Shown here in pieces: positions 1-36,700 of a stretch of DNA of 53,770 nt; within the stretch, counting starts at the first letter, position 1; each line of letters begins with the position of its first letter. The notes below the pieces were generated by a model, which worked only from the letters and a program-made list of their open reading frames with translations, made no database searches and was not told the DNA's origin. The position numbers and the translations under genes are program-made. Source of the stretch: CAYTSA01 sp964440345 (lineage in GTDB: Bacteria > Desulfobacterota > Desulfovibrionia > Desulfovibrionales > Desulfovibrionaceae); assembly GCA_964440345.1 (NCBI GenBank), contig CAYTSA010000015.1:1-53770 (forward strand). The letters are read 5' to 3'.

Positions 1-1
1 G

Positions 2-3000
2 GTCCTTTCCGCAAAGACGGAGCAGGCCCTGCAGCAGCGGGCCGAAGACCTGGCCGGCTGGCTGGAGCGCCACCCGGGCCCGGACCTGGCCCGGGTCAGC
101 CATACGCTGCTGGCGGGCAGGCATCATTTTCGTCATCGTTTGGCCGTTCTCGTCCAGGACGCGGAAGAAGCCGCGTTCGCGCTGTGTCAATCTGGCGCGG
201 AGCAGCGGCCGCACGTCTTCACGGGCGAGGTCCCGCGGGAGTTTGCGCCGCAAAAGGCCATGGCCCACTACGTGGACGAGCTGGCCGGGCGCTGCCGGGA
301 GCACGAAGAGGCGTCCCCGGAGAGCGTCCTGGAAGCGTATGAGGGGCTGGGCTCCTTCTTCTGCCTTGGCTACGACATCCCGGACCTTACGCATGAGCCG
401 CCGGGCCGCGTCAGCTTGCCGGGCTATCCCTTTGCGCGGCAGAAGTATTGGGTGGAGGAAGCAGCGAATGACGTTACGGCGACGGTTCCGGAAACAGAGC
501 CATATTTGCGGCTGCTGCACCCTGTCTGGGACCCCGTGACCCCGGAGCGAATAGTAACGAACCGGGAAAGCGAGGTGATTCATTACAACCTGAGCCAAGA
601 CCAGGCCGCGGCTGTGCGAAAGGTGTTTCCCAATGCGGCGCCTGGCTCCGGTCAGGCGGACCGGGCTGATCATATCATATGGACGCCGGCTGCTGCTGAG
701 GATTTTGAAAGGCCCGCAGTGAATCTGTTCCGGCTGGTCAAGCAGCTGCTTTCCCATGGCTGCGGCGGACAGGCGCTGGAGCTGACGTTGATCACAAGAC
801 AGGGGGCGGCGTTGCCCGGCCATGGCTCCGCTGACCCGGCCCAGGCGGCCGTGCACGGCCTGGCCGGCGTGCTGGCCAAGGAGCAGCCCCGCTGGCGCGT
901 GCGGCTGGTGGATATGGAATCCGGCGTGGACGGGCTCCTTGCGGAATCCATGGAGAAAATGTTTGCCCTGCCGGCCAGCCCGGACGGGGAGCCGCTTGCG
1001 CGGCGCGGCGGGGAGTGGTTTCGCCAGTACCTGGCGCGGGTGGAGGCCGGGCCGGCTGGGGCCAGCCCCTACCGCCAGAACGGCGTGTACGTGGTTGCCG
1101 GCGGCGCCGGCGGCCTGGGCCGGCTGTGGACCCTGCGCGCGGTACAACAGCACGGGGCCCGTGTGGTGTGGCTGGGCCGGCGGGAGGAAGACGCGGCTAT
1201 TCGCGCGGCCATAAAGGATATTTCTCGGCTGGGGCCGGCGCCGGAATACATGCAGGCGGACGTGACCGACCCGGCTGCGCTGCAGGGCGCCCGTGAAGCC
1301 GTACTGCAGCGGCACGGCGCGGTGCACGGCGTCATCCACGCGGCCGTGGGCGACTACGACCGCGGTTTGGCGGACATGGACGAAGCCTTGTTCCGGTCCA
1401 CCCTGGGGGTTAAGGTTCGCGGCGCCGCAAACCTGGCCGCAGCCTTCCGGGACGATGAGCTGGATTTTCTGCTGTTTTTCTCCTCCATGGCGGCCTTTGG
1501 CAAGAGCGAGGGCATGGCCGGCTACGCCGCGGGCTGCGTATTTCAGACGGCTTTGGCCCAAGCCGTGGACCTGCCGGTCAAAACTGTGCACTGGGGCTAC
1601 TGGCGGGCCGGCGGCGGGGAGCGCGTGAGCCCGGCCATGAAGGCGCGGCTGGCCCGGGCCGGCGTGGCGGACATAGAGCCCGGCGAGGGATTGGCCGCAT
1701 TGGAAACACTGGTGTCCGGACCACTGGACCAGCTGGCGGTATTCAAGAGCCGCAGCCTGGGGGCGGCGGCCTCCCCCGACACAATAACGCTATTGCCCGG
1801 CCAGGGAACCGGCTGCCTGAATCGTTTGCCGGAGTTGCTGGAGAGCGAAGAGCCGCCCCGGACCGGCGCCAGCCCCGAGGACCTGGACCCGTGGATAGTT
1901 CGGCTGGTTCGGGCGTATATGCATGAAATGGGCGCATTGACGGACCAGTCAGAGGCGGACCCCGAAGCCCTGCGCCGGCGGGCCGGCGTACCGGACGCCT
2001 ACGCCGTGTGGTGGCGCGAAAGCCTGGCCCTGCTGCAGGCGGCCGGACCTGGACCGCGCGAGGCCGCAGCCGCGGTGTGGCGCGACTGGGACGCGCACAA
2101 GCAGAAGTATCTGGACGACCCCAATATGCGGGCCTGGGCCGTGATACTGGAAGACTGCTTTTGCGTACTGCCGGACGTGCTGCGCGGCCGCACGCTGGTG
2201 ACGGACATTCTGTTCCCAAACGGCGGCATGGAAAAGATGGAGTCGCTGTACCGCAACAACGTGCTGGTGGACTACTTCAACCGCGTGGTTGGCCGGGCCG
2301 CGGCGGCCTGCGTGCGCGCCCGGGCCCAGGCGGAGCCCGGCGCACAGACCCGCATAGTGGAGATAGGCGCGGGCACGGGCGGGACCACGGCCCTGGTGTT
2401 GCCAGAGCTGGAGCCCGTGCGCGGCATGGTGGAAGGCTATTGCTACACAGACATGTCCCGGTCCTTTCTGGACCACGGCCAGGCGGCTTTTGGCGCGGCC
2501 CATCCGTTCATGGAGTTTCGGCTGTGGAACGTGGAAAAGGACCCGGAAGCCCAGAGCTTGCCCCTTGGCGGGTTCCATGTCGCCATAGCCACCAATGTGC
2601 TGCACGCCACGCGGAATATGCGGCGCACCCTGCGCAACGCCAAGGCTGCGCTGGCGCCCGGCGGCGTGCTGCTCATCCACGAAATATCCAAAAAAACTGT
2701 GTATGAAACACTGGTTTTCGGGCTCATCGAAGGCTGGTCCCTGGCCGGAGACGAGCACCTGCGCATCCCCGGCAGTCCCGGCCTGGCGCCGGAAACTTGG
2801 CGCCGTCTGCTGCAGGAAGAAGGCTTCTGCAAGGTCTGCTTTCCCGTAGAGGAGCATCACCACCTGGGTCTGCAGATAATAGCAGCCGAGAGCGACGGGG
2901 TGCTTCGCCGCAGCCAGGAGGCGCCCATGCAGCCCCCGCCGCCGGTTGCAGAGCCGAAGCCGGAACCTGAACTCGAGCCGGACATGGAGCCAGACCAGCT

Positions 3001-3235
3001 GCGGGAGCGCGTGGAAACCGTCATCCGCGACTGCCTGTCCCGTTCGCTGAAGATAGACAGGGCGCAGATTGACCGGCGCACGCCTTTTTCCGAATACGGG
3101 GTGGACTCCATTCTGGGCGTGAACTTTATCCACCAATTGAACGAAAGCCTGGGCTTGGAGCTGAACACCACGGTGATATTCGATAGTTCCACGGTGGAGC
3201 GGCTGACGCGTCACATAGTGGAAGCCGGGCCGCGG
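2..3235 (+). other. PKS module 1 (partial): post-KS linker-KR-cMT-ACP
   Basis: The upstream KS is outside the window; only its C-terminal linker is seen, ending in a SLPGYPFARQ motif. The KR catalytic core runs from about 1075 to 1750, with the SDR Ser in FFSS and Tyr in GYAAGC. The C-methyltransferase is at about 2190-2850 with EIGAGTGGTT, and the ACP serine codon is 3107-3109. A proline- and glutamate-rich linker separates cMT and ACP. Predicted unit: alpha-methyl-beta-hydroxy. Confidence 0.88.
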
Positions 3236-6200
3236 CTGTCCGCGGAGAGCGTCAACAGCTCTGTGCCCCAGCCACAGGCAGACGCGCCACCCTGCACAGC
3301 CGCTGCAGCGCCCCGGGGGCTGGACATCGCAGTCGTCGGCATGGCTGGCCAGTTCCCGGACGCCAAGACCCCGCAGCAGTTTTGGCGAAACCTGGTAGCG
3401 GGGAAGAACAGCGTAGGCCCCCTGCCGGAACAGTACCTGGACCCGGACCTGGGCGAGGCCAACTACCGCTGGGGCGGCTGGCTGGAGGACCGGGACTGCT
3501 TCGACCCGCTCTTCTTTTCCATCACCCCGCGGGAGGCGGCGTCCATGAACCCACATCAGCGCCTGATCCTGCAAGAGGGGTGGAAAAGCCTGGAAGACGC
3601 CGGCATAGACCCCTTCAGCCTGGCCGGGACGCAGACCGCCGTCTACGTGGGCGCGGAGCCCACGGGCTATTTCCACGAATCCTTCACCGGCGCGTCCGAG
3701 GCCATCATCGCCTCCCGGCTGTCCTACTACCTGGACCTCAAGGGCCCGGCCTATGTGGTCAACACCGGCTGCTCCTCGTCCGGCTCGGCTTTGTTTTTGG
3801 CTTGCGAATGCCTGCGCTCTGGCCGGGCGGCCCTGGCCCTGGCCGGCGGCGTCTTTGCGGTGCTGGGGCAAGAAGGGCTGGCCCCCCTGGCGCACACAGG
3901 CATGGTGTCGCCCACGGGCCGGTGTTTGCCCTTTGACGCTGCGGCGGACGGCATGGTGCTCTCCGAGGGCGCGGCTATGGTGGTCCTGAAACGGTTGGAA
4001 GACGCGGAGCGCGACGGCGACCACATCTACGGCGTCATCCACGCCTCCGGCGCCAATCAGGACGGCGCCAGCAACGGCATTGCCGCGCCCAGCGGCTCGG
4101 CCCAGGAGGAGCTGATCGTCTCTGTCTACACCCGGTACGGCGTGAATCCGGAGGATATCACCTGCATCGAAGCCCATGGCGCCGGCACCATCCTGGGCGA
4201 CCCTGTGGAGGGCAACGCCTTGGTGCGCGCCTATCGCCGGTTCACGGACAAGACAGGCTACTGCCATGTGGGCGGGGGCAAGGGCTGCATTGGCCACACC
4301 GGCGCCAACTCCGCGGTGACTGGGCTTATTAAGTTATTGCTTTCCTTGCAGAACGAAGTGCTGCCCGGACTGCCGCAGTGGCGGAAGCTGAACCCGCGGG
4401 TGGAGTTCGCGGGCTCCCCGTTCTTCGTGAGCCGGGAAAACCAGCCCTGGCCGCGGCAGAGCGGCAAGCCGCGCATGGCGGCCCTCAATTCTTTTGGCCA
4501 CAGCGGCACCAACGTGCACCTGGTGCTGCGCGAGCATGTGCCTGCACAAACAGGCCCGGCTGCGGCGCCGCCGTTTCTGGTCCCGCTCTCTGCCAGGGAG
4601 CCGAAGCAGCTGCGCCAGCTGGCGGCCAATCTACGCCATTTCCTCTTGCAGCATGCGGATGTTCCTATGGATTCTCTGGCCTGGACCCTGCAGAAGGGCC
4701 GGGCCGCCCTGGAGGAACGGGCCGTCTTTCTGGCGCGCGACGCCGCGGAGCTGGCCGAGCTGCTGGAGCTGTTCCGGGCCAGCCGTGAAACCCCGGACCG
4801 CTGCTGGCGGGGAAGCGTGACAGAAGATATGCCGCCGCGCCAGGCCGCCGGCGGCTCTCTGGCCGAGCTGGCAGACCAATGGGCTCAGGGGGCGCAAGCG
4901 CCGTGGCGCACGATCTATGACCGGCCGCCCAGAACCATGTCCCTGCCGGCGTATCCCTTTTCTCGGGAGCGGTACAACAAGCCGCGGAAAAAGGACAGGC
5001 CCGTATGCGAACCCTCGCAAGACGGGCAAGCCGACGCGCAAAACACTGAGCAAAGGGCGGTGGTCATGGCCCGGCCTGTGTGGCGGGCGGCGGAGGCTCA
5101 CACAAATGACGCAGCCCAGGACTGGGACCGCCGCGCGGCGATACTGTGTGGCGAAGAACCGGCGCCGCCCCCGGGCGTGGAAACAATACGGCTGCAGGTT
5201 GGCGGGAAGGAACCGTTGGAGCGCGCCGCCTTCTTCCAGGCCGCTGCCGAAAAGGTCTTTGCGATTGTGCAGGAGCAGCTACGGACCGCGGGCGGCGCGT
5301 CCGTGCTGCTGCAGCTGGCGGCGCCTGTTTATGCAGGCCTGACCGGTCTGACCGGTCTGCTGCGCACGGCCAGGCTGGAGAATCCTCATTTTTCCGGACA
5401 GCTTATCGAGTATGAAGGCGGCCTACCCGACGCCGTATGGGAGGAGAACGCCCGTGCTCCGCAGGACGTCCACGTGCGCTACATGAACGGGGCGCGGTTG
5501 GTCCCGGCCTGGGAGGAGCTGGCGCCGCCGGCGCCGCCAGCTGCGGCCTGGCGCGAGAACGGCGTGTACCTTGTCACCGGCGGCCTGGGCGGCTTGGGCC
5601 TGCTGTTTGCCGCGCACATACTGCGCCGGTCTCCAGGCGCTGTTGTCGTTCTGGTTGGGCGCTCTGTCCCCGGCGGCTACGCACAGGAAAAGCTGCAGGA
5701 TATGCAGAAGCTGGGCCGCGCGGTCTATCGCCAGGCGGACGTCAGCCGCGAAGACGAGGTGCAGGAACTTGCCGCAGCCATTGTGCGGGACCATGGCCGG
5801 CTGGACGGCGTGCTCCACTGCGCCGGAGTTGCCAGGGACAACTTCATCATCAGGAAGCCTCCAGAGGAGTTCGCGCACGTGCTGGCCGTCAAGGTTCGCG
5901 GCGCTGTGTTGCTGGACTGGGCCACGAGGAATATGGACCTGGATTTTCTGGCTCTGTTCAGTTCCACGTCCGCGGCGTTTGGCAATGTTGGCCAGGCTGA
6001 CTACGCCACGGCCAACGCCTTTATGGACTTTTACGCCGAAGCAGCAGCGCCGGCTCGGCCCGGCCGAGTGCTCAGCGTGAACTGGCCCCTGTGGCGCTCT
6101 GGGGGCATGGGGCTGGACCCGAAGACCGAGGCGCTGTTGCGCGAAAAAACCGGTATGGCGGCCATGGGGGACGCCAACGGGCTGGCGGTCTTTGAGCAGG

Positions 6201-9051
6201 CTCTGGCCGCGGGCCTGAGCCGTGTGTTGGCGGCGGAAGGCGATCCGGCCAAACTCCGGGGCTGGCTGTTTGCAGCCCCACTACAGGCCGCCGCGCCTGC
6301 CCCTTTGCCTGAACGGTCCGCGAACCTGCCGGACCTCGTGTTGCAACGTTGCGTCCATCTGTTGGGCGAGACCATAGGCCTTGCCGATGACAGGGTGGAC
6401 CCGGACCGGCCCATAGACCGCTACGGGGTGGATTCCATTGTCATCACGCAGCTGAATCAGGGGCTGGAGGCCGTGCTGGGGCCTGTTTCCAAGACCTTAT
6501 TCTACGAGCACCAGACCCTGCGCTCCCTGGCGGCCCATCTGGCTGCAACGCATCCTTCACAATGCGCCGCCTGGGGAAGCGAAGCTTCGCCCGTGCTCGA
6601 AGAACGGCCCGGGCCGGTCCCTGCCGTTGTTTGCCGCCGCGGAGTAAAGACCCCAGAGCCGGAACCCGTGGCCATTATCGGCCTGAGTGGCAGCTTCCCT
6701 GGCGCGGAGAGTTTGGTAGACTTCTGGAACCTGCTGGCCGCCGGCCGGGACTGCGTAACGGAGATACCCCACGATCGCTGGCCTTTTTGCAAGGTGGATG
6801 ATTTGTACCAGCCCGACCCGGAAAAGGCAGCCCGCCAGGGCAAAAGCTGCAGCACGCGCGGCGCTTTTTTGCAGGATTTTGCCGCATTCGACGCGGAGTT
6901 TTTCCACATTTCCCCGCAGGAGGCCCTGAGCATGGATCCGCAAGAGCGGTTGTTCCTGCAGTGCTGCTGGCATGCGGTGGAGGACGCGGGCTATGCGCCC
7001 GGGCGGCTGCAGGAAGTATGCGGCGGCAAGGCTGGCGTCTTTGCAGGCGTTTCCAAGACCGGGTACGCGCTGTACGGACCGGACCTGCAGGCCAGGGGAG
7101 TGGACGTGCATCCGCACACCTCCTTCAGCTCCCTGGCCAACCGGGTATCTTACGCCATGAACCTGACAGGCCCCAGCCTGCCGGTGGACGCCATGTGCTC
7201 GTCATCGCTCATAGCGCTGCACCAAGCCTGTGAAAGCCTTCGTTCCGGCCAGTGCGCTGTGGCCCTTGCCGGCGGGGTGAACCTGTATGTGCACCCGTCC
7301 AACTACGTGGAGCTGTGCGCCATGGGCTTGCTTTCGCCGGAGGGCGTTTGCCGCAGCTTTGGCGCCGGCGGCCGGGGATTCGCCCCGGGCGAGGCCGTGG
7401 TCGCCGCGCTGCTGAAGCCGCTTTCCCGCGCCCGGAAGGATGGGGACCACATCTACGCCGTTATCCGGGGCACGGCCGTGAACCACAGCGGCCGCACCAC
7501 CGGCTACGCCGCGCCCAACCCCAAAGCCTATGAAGAGGTTGTTCGCGAAGCACTGGACGCGGCCGGCCTGAGCGGGCGGGAGCTTACCTGTGTGGAAGGC
7601 CACGGCACGGGCACGGAGCTGGGCGACGCCATGGAAGTAAAGGGCATGGCCCGCGCCTTTGCGCGGGATACTGCGGATTCGGGCTATTGCGCATTGGGCT
7701 CGGTGAAATCCAACATGGGCCACGCCGAGGCCGCGGGCGGCATGGTTGGGCTGGTCAAGGTCATACTGCAGTTGCGCCACGGCCGGCTGGCCCCCAGTCT
7801 GCACGCGGAAACGGCCAACCCCTTGATAGATTTCGCTGCTTCGCCATTCGTGCTGCAACGCCACGCCGCGGACTGGCCGCGTCCGCGTATTGCCGGCCTT
7901 TCGGCCTTTGGCGCGGGCGGGGCCAACGCGCACGCCATAGTGGCAGAATATGTGGACAACATCTCCATAGGCGCGGCATTGGGGAGCCCTGCGCTCATCG
8001 TGCTTTCCGCGGCCAGGGGGGCGCGTTTGCAAGAGTACGCCCGGCGCATAGCCGATTATGTGCAGCAGTCCGGCAACCCGGGAGAAAGAGATAATATGGC
8101 CGCAACCGAAGAGCGGCTGCGCGCGGCCGTGGCCGCAACGCTGCAGGTGGCGGCTGAGGATGTTCCCGCGGGAGAAAGCCTGGCCGACCTGGGGCTGGAC
8201 GGGCTGCAGCTGGCCCGAGCGGCTGAGCTGTTCAGTCTGGGGAGCGAGCTTTCGGGCGCGGAAACCATCCGCGAGGCCGCCGCCCGCCTGGCTGCGGGCT
8301 GCACCGCGGCCCTGAACCTGGGCGACATTGCCTGGACCCTGCAAACAGGACGCGAGCCCATGCAGGAGCGGCTGGCGCTGGTGGCTGTTTCCGTGGCAGA
8401 GACGGCCGAGAAGCTGGCCCGCTTTGCCGCCGGCGAAGACGTGGAAGGGCTGCACAGAGGCCGGGCAGGCAAAGCTGCGCCCGCGCCGCCGGAGTTGCCC
8501 GATTGGCTGAACAGTCAGGACCACGCGGCCATGCAAGCCCTGGCCGCGCATTGGACGGCCGGGGGCGAGGTTCCCTGGCGCAAACTGTACCCTGGCCGAC
8601 AGCCGCGGCGGGTCAGTTTGCCGGGCTATCCCTTTGCAAAGACGCGGTACTGGCTGGACGCAGCGCATGCCATTGCAGACGGCGGCGAAACCGGGCGCGT
8701 CCACGCCTGCCTGGCCCGGAACGGGCCTACGGCGCTGCTGCAGCGGCTGGCGGCCGCGCAACTGGATGCAGACCCTGACAGCCTGGACGTGAACGCCGGC
8801 TTTCTGGAGCTGGGGATTAGCTCCCTGGGTTTGGCGCAGTTTATGCGCAACCTGGAGCGCGAGCTGGGCCGGCCGCTGGATCCCACGCTGCCCTTTGAAC
8901 ATCGGTCCATTGCCTCCCTGGCCGCGTGTCTGGCTGCTGAGCATGGCTCGGAAAAGGTTCCGCTCAGTCAAAACGACGTGCAGGAGTTCTGTGACGCCGG
9001 GCTTGTTGCCGACGAGGACCTGGCGCTGCTGCGCGCCGCGGGGGTGCTGTC

Positions 9052-9055
<4 letters not shown>
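2..9055 (+). CDS. trans-AT polyketide synthase, 5' end outside window
   Basis: Multimodular trans-AT PKS. The frame is open from base 2, and the first residues are a typical post-KS linker, so the true start lies upstream; a TTG at 140 is not a credible start. 3,017 residues are visible (residue 1 at base 2). Order: post-KS linker; KR (GGAGGLG near 365); C-methyltransferase (EIGAGTGG near 787); ACP (Ser1036); KS (Cys1257 in TGCSSS, both His motifs present); KR (GGLGGLG near 1857); ACP (Ser2145); KS (Cys2399 in MCSSSL); linker with a carrier-like insert in which Gly2734 replaces the serine; terminal ACP (Ser2941 in GISSLG). No AT, DH or ER domain occurs, which defines the trans-AT type; malonyl groups must come from a separate acyltransferase. 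The last module has no KR, so it should deliver a beta-keto chain to the next protein. The stop codon overlaps the next start (ATGA). Confidence 0.95.
3322..6560 (+). other. PKS module 2: KS-KR-ACP
   Basis: The KS has its active Cys codon at 3770-3772 (TGCSSS), with EAHGAGT and GKGCIGH as the two histidine motifs. The KR nucleotide motif is at about 5571-5600 and the SDR Tyr lies in ADYATAN. The KR keeps an Asp at the last position of the LDD-like site, which usually goes with B-type (D-hydroxy) reduction. The ACP serine codon is 6434-6436. Predicted unit: beta-hydroxy without a methyl branch. Confidence 0.88.
6660..8960 (+). other. PKS module 3: KS-[carrier-like insert]-ACP, no ketoreductase
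   Basis: The KS Cys codon is 7196-7198 (MCSSSL), with GHGTGT and KSNMGH intact, so elongation should occur. The post-KS linker is split by an ACP-like stretch (about 8098-8300) whose DLGLDG motif lacks the phosphopantetheine serine. A true ACP follows with its serine codon at 8822-8824. With no KR in cis, the module should pass a beta-keto thioester to the glycine module of the next protein, unless a trans-acting enzyme intervenes. Confidence 0.8.
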
Positions 9056-33709
<24,654 letters not shown>

Positions 33710-33717
<8 letters not shown>

Positions 33718-36700
33718 CCGTGGACTGCTGAGCGATGCGGTCAGAACCGTTCTGGCGGAGTTGCTGCGGCGGGGCGTGGCCGTGCTGCACGACGGCGAGG
33801 CCTGCCGCTTTGTAGCGCACCGGTCCGTGGACGCGCCGGCGGCCTTGGACGCGGTTGGCAAGGAGCGGTTGGGCCGGCTGGCCGGCGGCTTGCCGCGGCG
33901 CACACTCTATGCGCCAGTCTCCCAGGAGCAGGAACGCAGCCTGCGCCACTCCGAGGACATGGGGCTGACAGCGTGGAATCTGCAGCACATCCATGCATTG
34001 CCCTGCACAGTGGACGCGCAGGATATCACCGCCAGGCTGCGGCGCGTTGCCATGCAGCAGGACATTCTGCGCACGTCATTCCTCTTGCTGGGCAAAGGGG
34101 GCGGCGTATGGGCGCAAGCGGCGGGGCCGGAGCCGGAGCTGGCGGTTGAGGAGGCTGTGTTTGACAACATGGCGGCGTTTCAGCGTTTCCTGGCCAGTGA
34201 GCGCCGCAAACGGCTGGATATATCCCGCCCCCCCTGGAAGTTTTGGCTGTGCCGGCTGCCGGAGGGCTCTTTTCTGGGTATCGTTGCCCACCACGCCGTG
34301 GCCGACGCCTTTACGCCGGGCATGCTCCTGCTGCAACTTTGGGAGGATGATGCTTCCGAAGTGAAGGAACAGTACTGGCAGTACAGCCTGAACCAGTGGG
34401 ACGACGCAAGCTACCGCAACCCGGAAACAGTGCGTTTCTGGCGGGAGCGGCTGGCCGGACTCTCGGCCATGCGGCTGGGGTGCATGGCCGACCCTGCTGC
34501 ACTGAGCGATGGGGAATTTCACGCTGCAGCCGGCTGCCTGGAAACCCTGCCCGAGACCGCGGCCCAGGGTATGGCCGCCCTGCAGCAGGAGCATGACGTC
34601 ACCCTGGCCCATGTTTTTACTGCGGCTGTGGCGGCAGTGCTTGTGCACGGCATGGGCAACGACCAGGCCGTGCTGCATCTGGCCAGCAACCAGCGCGACA
34701 GGCTGCCGCTGCTGCGCACGCTGGGGGATTTCACCAATATCCTTGTGGACGCCGTCCCCTCATCCATGCTGCAGCCGCAGATGAAGGTTGCGGACGTTCT
34801 GCGGGCCATTGCCGTGCATTCGGCCCAGGCGTTGGACCACGCCAAGGTCGATTTTGCGGAGCTGTTGTCCCTGGCCGGGCTCAATGGCTATGGTGATTTT
34901 TTCCGCCAGGTTGGGGGCGCGATGCTGAACGTAGCGGACCTGGACGCAGGGGAAGCGTCCCAACCGGTGGATGCCGGCAAAAACGCAACGCCGGCAGAAG
35001 CGGACGGCCACGCGCTGGCCACGCTTTTTTTCCAGGTCCTCCGGTCTGGCGGGCGGGTGCATTTGCTCGCTTCCTGGCGGAAGCATTTGTTCGACGCCGG
35101 GAAGATGCGAGAGCTGACGCGGTTGATTGCCCAACTGGCCGGCGTCATGGCCATGCAGCCGGACAGCACGCTGGGTAAGTTGCTGGATGCTGCGGCGGAT
35201 TCACTGGCCAGACTGCCCGGGCGGCGCCAGAGGGCGGAACAGACCGCCGCACGCCCAGTGGCAACGCCGTTGTCCGAAGGGCAGAAGGGGCTGTGGCTGC
35301 TGCAGCAACTCCATCCGCAAATGACCGCGTACAACATACCCATAGCGCTGCGCATCCGCGAAGACCTCGCGCCGGACCTTCTGAAGCGGGCTTTTGTCCA
35401 TGTGCTGCGGGATAACCCCATATTGCTGACGGCGTTTACCGTGGACGAGGCCGGACAGCCGGCCCAGTACGTGGATTGGGACCGTCCCATCCCGCTGCAA
35501 CGCCATGACGCCGCGGGCCTGGACGAGGCGGAGCTGCAACGGCTGCTCGCCATGGAGCTGAAGACGCCTTTCCGGTTGGAGCAGGAGCCCTTGGTCAGGG
35601 CGCATCTGTATCGCCGGGACCGCAAGGATTTGGTGTTTCTTTGCATCGTTCACCACAGCATATTTGACGGCGCGTCCATCGGCGTTTTTCTGGATGCGCT
35701 GTTCGCAGCCTATGGCGTACTGGCGCGGGGGGAACAATTGCCAGAAGATCAACGCAAGCAGCCGGAATATTATGATTTCGTCAGATGGGAACGCCGTTTT
35801 TTGGCTGGGCCGGACGGCGTCCGATGCCTGGCGTTCTGGCAAGAGCGCCTGGCCGGCGGCCCGCCTGTGCTTGATTTGCCCAACGACCTGCCGCGGCCAG
35901 TGCGGTCCAGCTATGCCGGGGCCACCTGCACTACAGCGTTGGATTTCGACCTGACGGAGCAGCTGCGCAGCCTGGCCCGGGAACGGGAGGTCAGCTTGTT
36001 CGTCCTGCTGCTGGGCGCGTACACGGCGCTGCTGCATCGCTATACGCAGCAGGAGGATATGGTGGTGGGCTTGCCGGTGCTGGGCCGGCCGGGACCGCAG
36101 TTCAGCCGGGCCATGGGCTATTTTGTAAATACGGTTCCGTTGCGGGCGAGGGTGTCTGGTGAAATGGCGTTTTCCCAGCACCTGGCGGACCTGCAGCTGG
36201 CCGTGGCTCGAAGCCTGGACCATGCGGCGTATCCCCTGCCCAGGCTGGTTGAGGCGCTGGGGCTGCAGCCGCCGGTGTTTCAGACCGTGTTTGTGCTGCA
36301 GCAGGGAAAGGCGGAACAAAAAGATACAAAGATTAGCTATATTAAAGGACTGCACCAGGAGGGCGACCATGATCTGAGCCTGGAAGTTGTGGACGCCGGC
36401 GGCGGGCTGGAGCTGCGGCTCTCCTATGCCACGGACCTGTTCCGGTCCGAGACCGCGGAGCGTTTTCTGGGTCATTTCACGTCCATGCTGCGCCAGGCGC
36501 GGCGCAATGCCGATCAGCGGGTGGGAGAGTGCGATTACCTGGACGCAGCAGAAAAATACATGGTCTTGCATAAATGGAACAAGACCGCGGAGCGTTTTCC
36601 TGCGGACAAGCTTATCCGCCAACTATTCAAGACCCAGGCCCGCAAAACGCCTGACGCCGCGGCGCTGCTTTTCAAAAACAGGTCGTACACATATGCGCAG

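Noticed and set aside
140..142. TTG start for the first PKS gene
   Set aside because: The frame is open back to base 2 with a typical post-KS linker, so the gene is cut by the window edge.
1949..4297. Long antisense open frame (782 codons) inside the first PKS
   Set aside because: High GC at third positions removes stops on the opposite strand; the peptide has no recognisable domain, while the plus strand encodes clear MT, ACP and KS domains. The same applies to the long antisense frames at 7202-8971, 8968-10833, 14452-16347, 24055-26304 and 39210-40955.
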